A DNA stretch of 64,000 bases from Aquipseudomonas alcaligenes (lineage in GTDB: Bacteria > Pseudomonadota > Gammaproteobacteria > Pseudomonadales > Pseudomonadaceae). Positions 57,057 through 64,000 of the stretch are shown here, piece after piece. The stretch lies in contig NZ_QJRX01000003.1 of NCBI RefSeq assembly GCF_003205495.1, forward strand, positions 62,001-126,000, read 5' to 3'. The translations under genes and the position numbers were made by a program. The notes beneath the pieces are model-generated. The model was not told where the DNA came from. It searched no databases and worked only from the letters and a program-made list of their open reading frames with translations. Numbering within the stretch: position 1 is the first letter of the stretch; each line of letters opens with the position of its first letter.

Positions 57057-58415
57057 TCAGCGCAGCAGATGCACCGCCAGGCCGATCAGGGCGCAGCCCA
57101 GCAGCACCTCGATCACCCCGCGTTTGAAGCGGAACAGGGCCACGGCCGCGGCCAGGGCGATCAGCGCCGAAGGCCAGTCGAAACTGCCGGAAAAGCCCTG
57201 TGGCCAGAGCACGTGGTAGCCGAAGAACAGTGCCAGGTTGAGGATCACGCCCACCACGGCGGCGGTGATGGCGGTCAGCGGCGCGGTGAACTTCAGTTCG
57301 TTGTGAGTCGACTCCACCAGGGGCCCGCCGACCAGGATGAACAGGAAGGACGGCAGGAAGGTGAACCAGGTGACCAGGCAGGCGGCCAGGGCGCCGCTGG
57401 CGAAGGCCGACTCGACGCCGAACACCGGCTGTACATAGGCGCCGACGAAGCCGACGAAGGCCACCACCATGATCAGCGGTCCCGGCGTGGTCTCGCCCAG
57501 GGCCAGGCCGTCGATCATCTGGGTCGGCGTCAGCCAGCCGTAGTGGCCGACCGCGCCCTGGTAGACGTAGGGCAGTACCGCGTAGGCGCCGCCGAAGGTC
57601 AGCAGGGCCGCCTTGGTGAAGAACCAGCCCATCTGCGTCAGGGTGCCGTCCCAGCCGAACAGCGCAGTCAGCAGGCCCATGGGCAGCAGCCACAGCGCGG
57701 CACCTATGGCCAGCAGCAGGACCAGGCGCGACCAGCGGAAGCGCGCATGTGGCGGTGGCGGCGTGTGGTCGTCGATCAGTGCCGGGCCGTAGGACTTGTC
57801 GCTGCTGGCGTGGCCGCCGCCCAGGCTGAAGCGTTGCGGGGCGAGGCGTCCACCGAAGTAGCCGATCACCGCGGCTCCCAGCACGATCAGCGGGAAGGGC
57901 AGTTCGAGGGCGAAGATGGCGACGAAGGAGGCGCCGGCAATGGCCCACAGCCAGTTGTTCTTCAGCGCCCGCGAGCCGATGCGGTGGGCTGCCTGCAGGA
58001 CGATGGCGGTCACCGCCGGCTTGATGCCGTAGAAGATGCCGGCCACCAGCGGCACGTCGCCGAAGGCGATGTACAGCCAGGACAGGACGATCAGGATGAA
58101 CAGCGAGGGCAGCACGAACAGCGCCCCGGCGATCACCCCGCCCCAGCTGCGATGCAGCAGCCAGCCGATGTAGGTGGCCAGTTGCTGGGCTTCCGGGCCG
58201 GGCAGCAGCATGCAGTAGTTGAGGGCATGCAGGAAGCGCCGTTCGGAGATCCAGCGGCGCCGCTCCACCAGCTCCTGGTGCATGATCGCGATCTGCCCGG
58301 CCGGGCCGCCGAAGCTGACGAAGCCGAGCTTGAGCCAGAACAGCAGGGCTTCGAGAAAACCGACGGTTTTCTGTGCCGGGCTGTGCTCCGTCAGGGGCAG
58401 GGGCGTCTCATTCAT
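57057..58415 (-). CDS. chrA: chromate transporter family protein (two CHR domains)
   Basis: 452 residues from MNETPLPLTEHSPAQKTVGF; GAGGAAG lies upstream, so the longer frame is not used. Two homologous CHR halves: FWLKLGFVSFGGPAGQIAIM, GPEAQQLATYIGWLLH in the first; FTKAALLTFGGAYAVLPYVY, GLALGETTPGPLIMVVAFVG in the second. About ten membrane segments. Family members export chromate; environmental chromate resistance is possible but not proven. Isolated on the minus strand. Confidence 0.9.
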   Translation of the reverse strand: MNETPLPLTEHSPAQKTVGFLEALLFWLKLGFVSFGGPAGQIAIMHQELVERRRWISERRFLHALNYCMLLPGPEAQQLATYIGWLLHRSWGGVIAGALFVLPSLFILIVLSWLYIAFGDVPLVAGIFYGIKPAVTAIVLQAAHRIGSRALKNNWLWAIAGASFVAIFALELPFPLIVLGAAVIGYFGGRLAPQRFSLGGGHASSDKSYGPALIDDHTPPPPHARFRWSRLVLLLAIGAALWLLPMGLLTALFGWDGTLTQMGWFFTKAALLTFGGAYAVLPYVYQGAVGHYGWLTPTQMIDGLALGETTPGPLIMVVAFVGFVGAYVQPVFGVESAFASGALAACLVTWFTFLPSFLFILVGGPLVESTHNELKFTAPLTAITAAVVGVILNLALFFGYHVLWPQGFSGSFDWPSALIALAAAVALFRFKRGVIEVLLGCALIGLAVHLLR

Positions 58416-58599
58416 CGCTGCGGCTTCCTCTATCATCGGTGTGTTGCTGGGGCAGTTTCCTAACACATTCTCGTTTCAGGCCGACAGCATGACTCATGCA
58501 AAGCCGGACATAAGCCGGCGAGGATAACCCGCTGCGGTTGACCATGCCGGGGCTTTTCTATATTGGGAATACAGAGCGTCAGCCGAATGTGGGGCATCC

Positions 58600-60186
58600 A
58601 TGGACAACGATAGGCAGGCCGAGGCACGCAGCATGCGTGGCTGGCAGCAGCTGGCCCTGCTGCCGTTGACGCGCGCCTTCGTGGCATTGGTCTGCCTGTC
58701 GCTGGTGGCCATCGATGGCTGGCTGATCTGGAAGGCTCGCCAGGTGCAGCTGCGCGATGCCGAGATCGAGACGTCCAACCTGGCCTCGGCCCTCGCCCGC
58801 CAGGCCAGCGACACCCTGAAGAAGGCCGATACCGTGCTGTTCGGCCTGGTCGAGCGCTTGCAGGTGGAAGGCACCTCGCCGGAGCACCTGCAACGCCTGC
58901 AGCGCCTGATGCGCCGGCACGTCTACGAGCAGGCCGAGCTGCACGGCCTGTTCGCCTACGACCGCGACGGCAACTGGCTGGTCAACTCCTTCGGCGAGAT
59001 TCCGCCGGGAGCCAACAATGCCGACCGCGAATACTTCATCTACCACCGCGATTTCCCCGACGACCACGGTCCGCATGTCGGCCGGCCGATCCGCAGCCGC
59101 ACCACCGGCGACTGGATCATTCCGCTTTCACGCCGCCTGGAGGATGCCCAGGGGCGTTTCGCCGGAGTGGTCCTGGCGACCATCTCGATCGACTACCTGC
59201 GCCAGTTCTACGGCACCTTCGATGTCCGCGAGAACGGCTCGATCAACCTGGTGCTGAACGATGGCACCATCGTGCTGCGCGTGCCCTTCAGCGAGAGCAC
59301 CATAGGCACCAGCATCGCCCGTGGGCAGATCTTCACCCGTCTGCTGCCGCAGAGCCCGGCCGGCAGTGCCATGCTGCCCTCGCTGCTGGACGGCGTGGAG
59401 CGGCAGTTCAGCTACCGGCAGATCCAGGACTACCCGCTGGTGGTGGTCGCCGCCATGTCCAAGGACGACATACTCGCCGACTGGCGCGCCGACAGCGTGC
59501 GCCAGCTGGTGGTGGTGTGCCTGCTGTCCGGGTTGCTCGGGCTGTTCGGCTACTACCTGGTGCGCCTGATTCAGCGCGGCCAGCGCACCGAAATCGAGTT
59601 GCTGGCCACCCGCGATGCGCTGCGGGCCTTCAACCAGCGCCTGGAGAAGCAGGCCCTGGAGGACGAGCTGACGCGCCTGGCCAACCGCCGGCGCTTCATC
59701 CGTGCCCTCGATGACGAGTTCGCCCGCGCGGCGCGTAGCCAGCGGCCGCTGGCGCTGATTCTTTTCGATGTCGACTACTTCAAGCAGTACAACGACATCT
59801 ACGGCCACTCGGCCGGCGACGAATGCCTGCGCCTGGTCGCCGAGGCGATTCGTGCCGGGCAGAAACGCCCGGCCGACCTGGCCGCCCGCTACGGTGGCGA
59901 GGAGTTCTGCCTGCTGCTGCCGGAGACCGATGCCCAGGGCGCCGTGCGGGTGGCCGAGCAGGTGCGCGCGCTGGTGGAGAAGCTGGCCTTGCCGCATGCC
60001 GGCTCGCCCTGGCTGCGCCTGAGCCTGAGCGCCGGCGTGCATGTCTGCCTGCCGCAACCGGGAGCGGCGGACGAGGGGCCGCAGGCCTTGATCCAGGGCG
60101 CCGACAAGGCGCTCTACGCGGCCAAGGCCGCCGGCCGCGATCGCGTGCTGCTGTACGGCGAACAGGTCGAGCAGCTGGTCGGTTAA
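58600..60186 (+). CDS. diguanylate cyclase with periplasmic dCache sensor
   Basis: 528 residues: membrane segment near residues 25-45, a dCache-type sensor (ANNADREYFIYHRDFPDDHG, RRLEDAQGRFAGVVLATISI), second segment (LVVVCLLSGLLGLFGYYLVR), then a GGDEF domain. The active-site motif is intact as GGEEF in LAARYGGEEFCLLLPE, and the allosteric I-site RxxD (RPAD) lies five residues before it. It should make c-di-GMP in response to a periplasmic ligand. Its TAA stop overlaps that of the convergent racemase. Confidence 0.92.
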   Translation: MDNDRQAEARSMRGWQQLALLPLTRAFVALVCLSLVAIDGWLIWKARQVQLRDAEIETSNLASALARQASDTLKKADTVLFGLVERLQVEGTSPEHLQRLQRLMRRHVYEQAELHGLFAYDRDGNWLVNSFGEIPPGANNADREYFIYHRDFPDDHGPHVGRPIRSRTTGDWIIPLSRRLEDAQGRFAGVVLATISIDYLRQFYGTFDVRENGSINLVLNDGTIVLRVPFSESTIGTSIARGQIFTRLLPQSPAGSAMLPSLLDGVERQFSYRQIQDYPLVVVAAMSKDDILADWRADSVRQLVVVCLLSGLLGLFGYYLVRLIQRGQRTEIELLATRDALRAFNQRLEKQALEDELTRLANRRRFIRALDDEFARAARSQRPLALILFDVDYFKQYNDIYGHSAGDECLRLVAEAIRAGQKRPADLAARYGGEEFCLLLPETDAQGAVRVAEQVRALVEKLALPHAGSPWLRLSLSAGVHVCLPQPGAADEGPQALIQGADKALYAAKAAGRDRVLLYGEQVEQLVG

Positions 60187-60878
60187 TCCAGCAGGGCGTG
60201 CTCGGCCGCCGCGCGGGCGTGCAGGGCCGTGGTGTCGAACAGCGGCACGCTGGCGTCATGCGGCCCCAGCAGCAGGCCGATCTCGGTACAGCCGAGGATC
60301 ACCGCCTCGGCGCCACGTTCCACCAGCCGCGCTATCACCTGCCGGTAGGCCTGGCGTGACGCCTCATGCACGCTGCCCAGGCACAGCTCCTCGTAGATCA
60401 CCCGGTGCACTATGGCGCGGTCGGCCTCGACCGGTACCAGCACCTCGATGCCGTGCCGGCGCTCCAGGCGTTCGCGGTAGAGCGGCTGCTCCATGGTGAA
60501 CCGCGTGCCGAGCAGGCCGACCCGGTGCAGACCGGCACTGCGGATGGCCGCCGCGGTCGGGTCGGCGATGTGCAGCAGGGGAATGTCCACGGCCGCCTCG
60601 ATGGCCTCGTCCACCTTGTGCATGGTGTTGGTACAGAGCACCAGGAAGTCCGCCCCGGCCCGTTGCAGCGCGCGGGCGGCCTCGGCCAGCAGGACGCCGG
60701 CGGCGTCCCAGTCGCCGCTGCGCTGCAGCCGTTCGACCTGTGCGAAGTCGACGCTGAACAGCACCAGCCGCGCCGAGTGCAGACCGCCCAGGCGCTCGCG
60801 CACCGCCTCGTTGATCTGCCGGTAATAGGGCAGGGTGGACTCCCAGCTCATGCCGCCGAGCAGGCCTATGGTCTTCAT
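60183..60878 (-). CDS. aspartate/glutamate racemase family protein
   Basis: 231 residues starting MKTIGLLGGMSWESTLPYYR, GGAGGAACGCGC upstream. The two catalytic Cys are in LCTNTMHKVDEA and LGCTEIGLLLGPHDAS. Family members interconvert L- and D-aspartate or glutamate (cofactor-free). Which amino acid is used cannot be told. Shares overlapping TTAA stop codons with the diguanylate cyclase. Confidence 0.9.
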   Translation of the reverse strand: MKTIGLLGGMSWESTLPYYRQINEAVRERLGGLHSARLVLFSVDFAQVERLQRSGDWDAAGVLLAEAARALQRAGADFLVLCTNTMHKVDEAIEAAVDIPLLHIADPTAAAIRSAGLHRVGLLGTRFTMEQPLYRERLERRHGIEVLVPVEADRAIVHRVIYEELCLGSVHEASRQAYRQVIARLVERGAEAVILGCTEIGLLLGPHDASVPLFDTTALHARAAAEHALLD

Positions 60879-61041
60879 GCGCGTTCCTCCGCTGTTCTGG
60901 CCCCATGCTGCGGCAGGCGCGTCCGGCCGGGCAGCTACAGTTGCCGGCGAATCGCGCGTGCGGCTGTACGGCCGTCGCCGGGGGCAGCGCGCGCGCGGCG
61001 CTTGAGGAATAATGCCGGGCTTTCCCTGCCACGGTTCCGCC

Positions 61042-61926
61042 ATGTCCTCGCGCGCCCTGCACGTTCGCCCCAGCTTCCTGCACCTGCCGCCCGGCGACTG
61101 GGCCACGGTGCTCGACTGCCTGTGCGCGCGCTTCCCGCAGATATCCCGCGAGACCTGGCTGCAGCGCATGGCCCGCGGCCTGGTGCTGGACGCCGAGAAT
61201 CGCCCGCTGGACCCCGCCACGCCCTACCGCGAGGCGCTGCGGGTGCAGTACTTCCGCGAGATCGAGAACGAACGGCAGATCCCCTTCCAGGCGCGCATCC
61301 TGTTCCAGGACGAGCACCTGCTGGTGGCCGACAAGCCGCACTTTCTGCCGGTGATGCCGGCCGGCGACTACGCCGAGGAAACCCTGCTCACCCGCCTGGT
61401 GCGCGAGACCGGCAATCCGCACCTGGCGCCGCTGCACCGCATCGACCGGCACACCGCCGGGCTGGTGCTGTTCTCCACCACGCCGGCCAGCCGCGGCGCC
61501 TACCAGGCGCTGTTCCGCGAGCGGCGCATCGACAAGGCCTACCAGGCCATCGCCCCGGCGTTGCCGCACCATGAGTTCCCGCTGCGCCGGCACAGCCGCC
61601 TGGAGAAGGGCGAGCCGTTCTTCCGCATGCGCGAGGTGGCGGGCGAGCCGAACAGCGAGACCTTGCTGGAAGTGCTGGAGCGCCACGGCGAGCTGTGGCG
61701 CTACCGGCTCTGGCCGATCAGCGGCAAGCAGCACCAGCTGCGCGTGCACATGGCGGCACTGGGCGCGCCCATCCTCAACGACAGCTTCTACCCGCAGCTG
61801 ACCGACGAGAAGGGCGTGGACGACTTCAGCCGCCCGCTCAAGCTGCTGGCCCAGAGCCTGGCCTTCAGCGACCCGCTGAGCGGCGCTGTGCGCCACTTCG
61901 AGAGCGGCCTGGCGCTGGACTGGTAG
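61042..61926 (+). CDS. RluA-type pseudouridine synthase
   Basis: 294 residues from MSSRALHVRPSFLHLPPGDW; an in-frame ATG at 61012 with GAGGA nearby is an alternative. Catalytic Asp in LAPLHRIDRHTAGLVLFSTT, with LVADKPHFLPVMPAGDYAEE, KAYQAIAPALP and LWPISGKQHQLRVHMAALGA. An N-terminal S4-like region is reduced. It isomerises uridine in rRNA or tRNA; target unknown. Convergent with the AraC gene. Confidence 0.9.
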   Translation: MSSRALHVRPSFLHLPPGDWATVLDCLCARFPQISRETWLQRMARGLVLDAENRPLDPATPYREALRVQYFREIENERQIPFQARILFQDEHLLVADKPHFLPVMPAGDYAEETLLTRLVRETGNPHLAPLHRIDRHTAGLVLFSTTPASRGAYQALFRERRIDKAYQAIAPALPHHEFPLRRHSRLEKGEPFFRMREVAGEPNSETLLEVLERHGELWRYRLWPISGKQHQLRVHMAALGAPILNDSFYPQLTDEKGVDDFSRPLKLLAQSLAFSDPLSGAVRHFESGLALDW

Positions 61927-62841
61927 TCAGCCGGCCGCGCGCAGGCGCGCCAGGTCGCGCACCGGCGGCGCGCCGAACAGGCGGCTGTATTCGCGGCTGA
62001 ACTGCGACGGGCTCTCGTAGCCGACCCGGTAGCCGGCGCTCGATACATCCAGGTTCTCGCACAGCATCAGGCGCCGCGCCTCCTGCAGGCGCAGCTGCTT
62101 CTGGTACTGCAGCGGGCTCATGGCGGTCAGCGCCTTGAAGCGGTGGTGCAGGGTGGAACTGCTGAGGTTGGCCACCCTGGCCAGCTCCTCGATGCGCAGG
62201 GGCTGCTGGTAGTGGCGGTTGAGCCATTCGATGGCGCGGTTGACCCGGTGCGCCTGGCTGTCGGCCGTGGCGATATCGCGCAGCAGCTGGCCCTGCGGGC
62301 TGCACAGCAGGCGGTAGAGAATCTCGCGGCGGATCAGCGGGGCGAGCATGGCGATGTCGCGCGGCGCCTCCAGCAGGCGCAGCAGGCGCAGCACGGCATC
62401 CAGCAACGGCGCGTCCAGCCGGTCGACATGCAGGCCGCGACCACTGCCGCGGCTGGGTACGCCGATGGGACCGGCGCTGGCGATCAGCTCGCCCAGTTCG
62501 GCCGGATCGATGTCCAGGCGCAGGCTCAGGTAGGGCTCGTCGGCCGTGGCCAGGGTGACTTCGCCGGTGACCGGCAGGGTCACCGAGGCCACCAGGTAGT
62601 GCAGCGGGTCGTAGCAGTAGCGCTCGTTCTCCAGGCGCACCACCTTCTGGCCCTGGGCCATGATGCACAGGGCCGGGCGGTACAGGGTGTGGGTGATCGG
62701 CGAGGGCGTGCTGGCGCGATACAGCACCAGGCTGGCGATGGCGGTGTCGTGGGCGCCGTCCGCCTCGGCGAAACGGGCGATCAGTTCGGCCAGCTGCAGG
62801 CGCTGGCTGTGCAGGTCGGGCTCGGTGATGGCGTCTGGCAT
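61927..62841 (-). CDS. AraC family regulator with AraC_N domain
   Basis: 304 residues. N-terminal ligand-type domain (ALCIMAQGQKVVRLENERYC, YDPLHYLVASVTLPVTGEVT) and C-terminal two helix-turn-helix motifs (IEELARVANLSSSTLHHRFK, AMSPLQYQKQLRLQEARRLM). Similar to pseudomonad AraC regulators of alcohol or aromatic aldehyde metabolism. GGGAGGA precedes the ATG. It lies near an SDR gene, a possible target, although on the other side of the binding-protein gene. Confidence 0.9.
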   Translation of the reverse strand: MPDAITEPDLHSQRLQLAELIARFAEADGAHDTAIASLVLYRASTPSPITHTLYRPALCIMAQGQKVVRLENERYCYDPLHYLVASVTLPVTGEVTLATADEPYLSLRLDIDPAELGELIASAGPIGVPSRGSGRGLHVDRLDAPLLDAVLRLLRLLEAPRDIAMLAPLIRREILYRLLCSPQGQLLRDIATADSQAHRVNRAIEWLNRHYQQPLRIEELARVANLSSSTLHHRFKALTAMSPLQYQKQLRLQEARRLMLCENLDVSSAGYRVGYESPSQFSREYSRLFGAPPVRDLARLRAAG

Positions 62842-62959
62842 GCGGCGGTCCTCCCGGGTTGCCCGCAGCTTAGCGCGCAGGCCCGGGGAAATCCCGCTGG
62901 CTGGGCAAGCTCGGCAGGATTGGGCAAGTGGCCGGCAGTATCGTGCAGATCGCAGGGGC

Positions 62960-63724
62960 TCAGTGGGCGAAGCGCGCGTGGAGCTGCCGGTAGCGGCCAT
63001 CGCGGTTCAGCTGCGCCAGGGCCGCGCGCCAGCGTTCCACCTCGGCCGCCGGGGTGTCCAGCGAGAGGGCGATGTAGCCCTGGTCCTGGCCCAGCGACAC
63101 GGCGCTGGGCACCACCTCGGCGGTGCCCACGTCGGCCTCCGCCAGCTTGCTCTGCAGGTCGCTGTCGGCCGAGGCCACCAGCAGCACGCGGCCGGCGGCG
63201 AGCATGCGGAAACAGCCGGCATAGGAGTTGGCGCGCTGCAGCCGGGTGAAGCCTTGCTCGCCCAGCAGGCTGTCGTGGGAGCTGCCGTTGAGCACGCAGA
63301 CCGGCAGGCTGGCGGCGTCGGCCAGGCTGCGGATGCCGGTCGGGCGCACGCTCAGTTCGTACAGGTAGTCGGTCTCGCGCAGGGTCGGCCCGACCCAGTG
63401 CACCAGGTGCTCGCGCTCCGCGGTGCGGCTGAGGTTGAACAGCACCACATGGGCGCGCGACTGCACCAGAACCAGGCCGCGCGCCAGCGGCACCTCGACT
63501 ATGGTCTGCGGCTGGCCCAGCTCGCCGAGCAGGGCCCGCACCAGTTCGACGTAGAAGGCGCGCTTGCCGCCGTGCGGGTGGCCGCGCAGCTGGCCGTCGA
63601 CGCTGCTGGCCTTGTTGCCCAGGCTGTGGGTGTAGACCTGCCAGTCGGCGGCGGAAGCCGGCAGCGCGGCGAGCAGCAGGGCGAGCAGCGAAGGTCTCAA
63701 GGGCGATCTCGGCGGATGGGGCAT
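62960..63724 (-). CDS. periplasmic solute-binding family 3 type protein
   Basis: 254 residues from MPHPPRSPLRPSLLALLLAA; signal peptide cleaved near ASAAD. Binding-protein fold: AFYVELVRALLGELGQPQTI, VPLARGLVLVQSRAHVVLFN, PTGIRSLADAASLPVCVLNG and GYIALSLDTPAAEVERWRAA. Such pseudomonad proteins occur without ABC partners and may feed a sensor. Substrate unknown. No permease adjacent. Confidence 0.8.
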   Translation of the reverse strand: MPHPPRSPLRPSLLALLLAALPASAADWQVYTHSLGNKASSVDGQLRGHPHGGKRAFYVELVRALLGELGQPQTIVEVPLARGLVLVQSRAHVVLFNLSRTAEREHLVHWVGPTLRETDYLYELSVRPTGIRSLADAASLPVCVLNGSSHDSLLGEQGFTRLQRANSYAGCFRMLAAGRVLLVASADSDLQSKLAEADVGTAEVVPSAVSLGQDQGYIALSLDTPAAEVERWRAALAQLNRDGRYRQLHARFAH

Positions 63725-63894
63725 GACGGCAGATTGCAATGTCCGGGCCGTCAGCGCAACTGCGCAGTCCCGAGAGTCATCGGCAGGATCAGGCAAGCGT
63801 CGGGCAGTATCCGGCTAACGGCCTTCCCGTTCCCGGGCGCAGTCTCTGCCCTGTCCGGCGCCACTGCCAGTGCGCCCCCGTCGAGGAGTCGTCC

Positions 63895-64000
63895 ATGTCC
63901 CGTATCGCAGAGAAAGTCATAGTCATTACCGGTGCCAGCAGCGGCATCGGCGAAGCCACCGCCCGCCTGCTGGCCCTGAAGGGCGCCCGCCTGGTGCTCG
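63895..64000 (+). CDS. short-chain dehydrogenase/reductase (N-terminal part)
   Basis: Cut by the right edge; the first 35 residues show [20 protein letters not shown], with the TGxxxGIG NAD(P)-binding motif. GAGGAG lies upstream. Only the family can be stated. Confidence 0.85.
   Translation, partial: MSRIAEKVIVITGASSGIGEATARLLALKGARLVL

Overview
The window is chromosomal DNA from a high-GC gammaproteobacterium of the genus Pseudomonas. The evidence is the gene order ispF-truD-surE-pcm-nlpD-rpoS-rsmZ-fdxA-mutS, then pncC-recA-recX, erdR-dgkA and sbcB|mvaT|purU, together with near-identity of RecA, MutS, MvaT and FdxA to pseudomonad proteins as I remember them. I see no tRNA, rRNA, CRISPR array, insertion sequence or prophage. 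Nearly everything is a complete, tightly packed housekeeping or core gene. The first gene (mqo) and the last (a short-chain dehydrogenase) are cut by the window edges.

Layout. 1-5.5 kb: mqo end, lipoprotein yajG, several small proteins, an acyltransferase and a YedK/HMCES-type protein whose active site looks lost. 5.4-8.4 kb: glutathione-dependent formaldehyde detoxification (a LysR regulator divergent from frmA-fghA). 9-15.1 kb: the ispF-truD-surE-pcm-DUF368-nlpD-rpoS run, with a probable PsrA operator for rpoS inside nlpD. 15.1-15.5 kb: the Gac/Rsm small RNA RsmZ with a perfect GacA upstream palindrome. 15.5-18.5 kb: fdxA and mutS. 18.5-28.1 kb: a block that separates mutS from pncC-recA. 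It holds a NhaR-type LysR regulator divergent from the inorganic-carbon transporter dabB-dabA, then a convergent two-gene unit (zinc-ribbon protein plus an orphan CysD) divergent from a CbbR-like LysR regulator, then a Sua5-type threonylcarbamoyl-AMP synthase. 28.1-30.3 kb: pncC, recA with its LexA box, and recX.

30.3-39 kb: LOG-family protein, beta-CASP nuclease-like protein, phosphoketolase-like enzyme, a ribbon-helix-helix protein, a secreted PA3611-like protein, tRNA aminocarboxypropyltransferase, a DMT transporter, erdR and dgkA. 39.1-46 kb: six genes on the minus strand (RDD, SpoIIM-like, DUF4129, DUF4350, MoxR ATPase, DUF58), five overlapping and the last 13 nt downstream, evidently one membrane-associated system of unknown function. 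46-50.7 kb: sbcB, mvaT, purU, a CBS protein and a 57-codon gene. 50.7-64 kb: an amino-acid-type chemoreceptor, a HerA-like ATPase, rubredoxin, an esterase with a ferredoxin reductase, a chromate transporter, a diguanylate cyclase, an Asp/Glu racemase, a pseudouridine synthase, an AraC regulator, a periplasmic binding protein and the start of an SDR.

The best candidates for new biology are the dab/orphan-cysD/zinc-ribbon block, the active-site-less YedK paralogue, the six-gene MoxR operon, and the divergent phosphoketolase.
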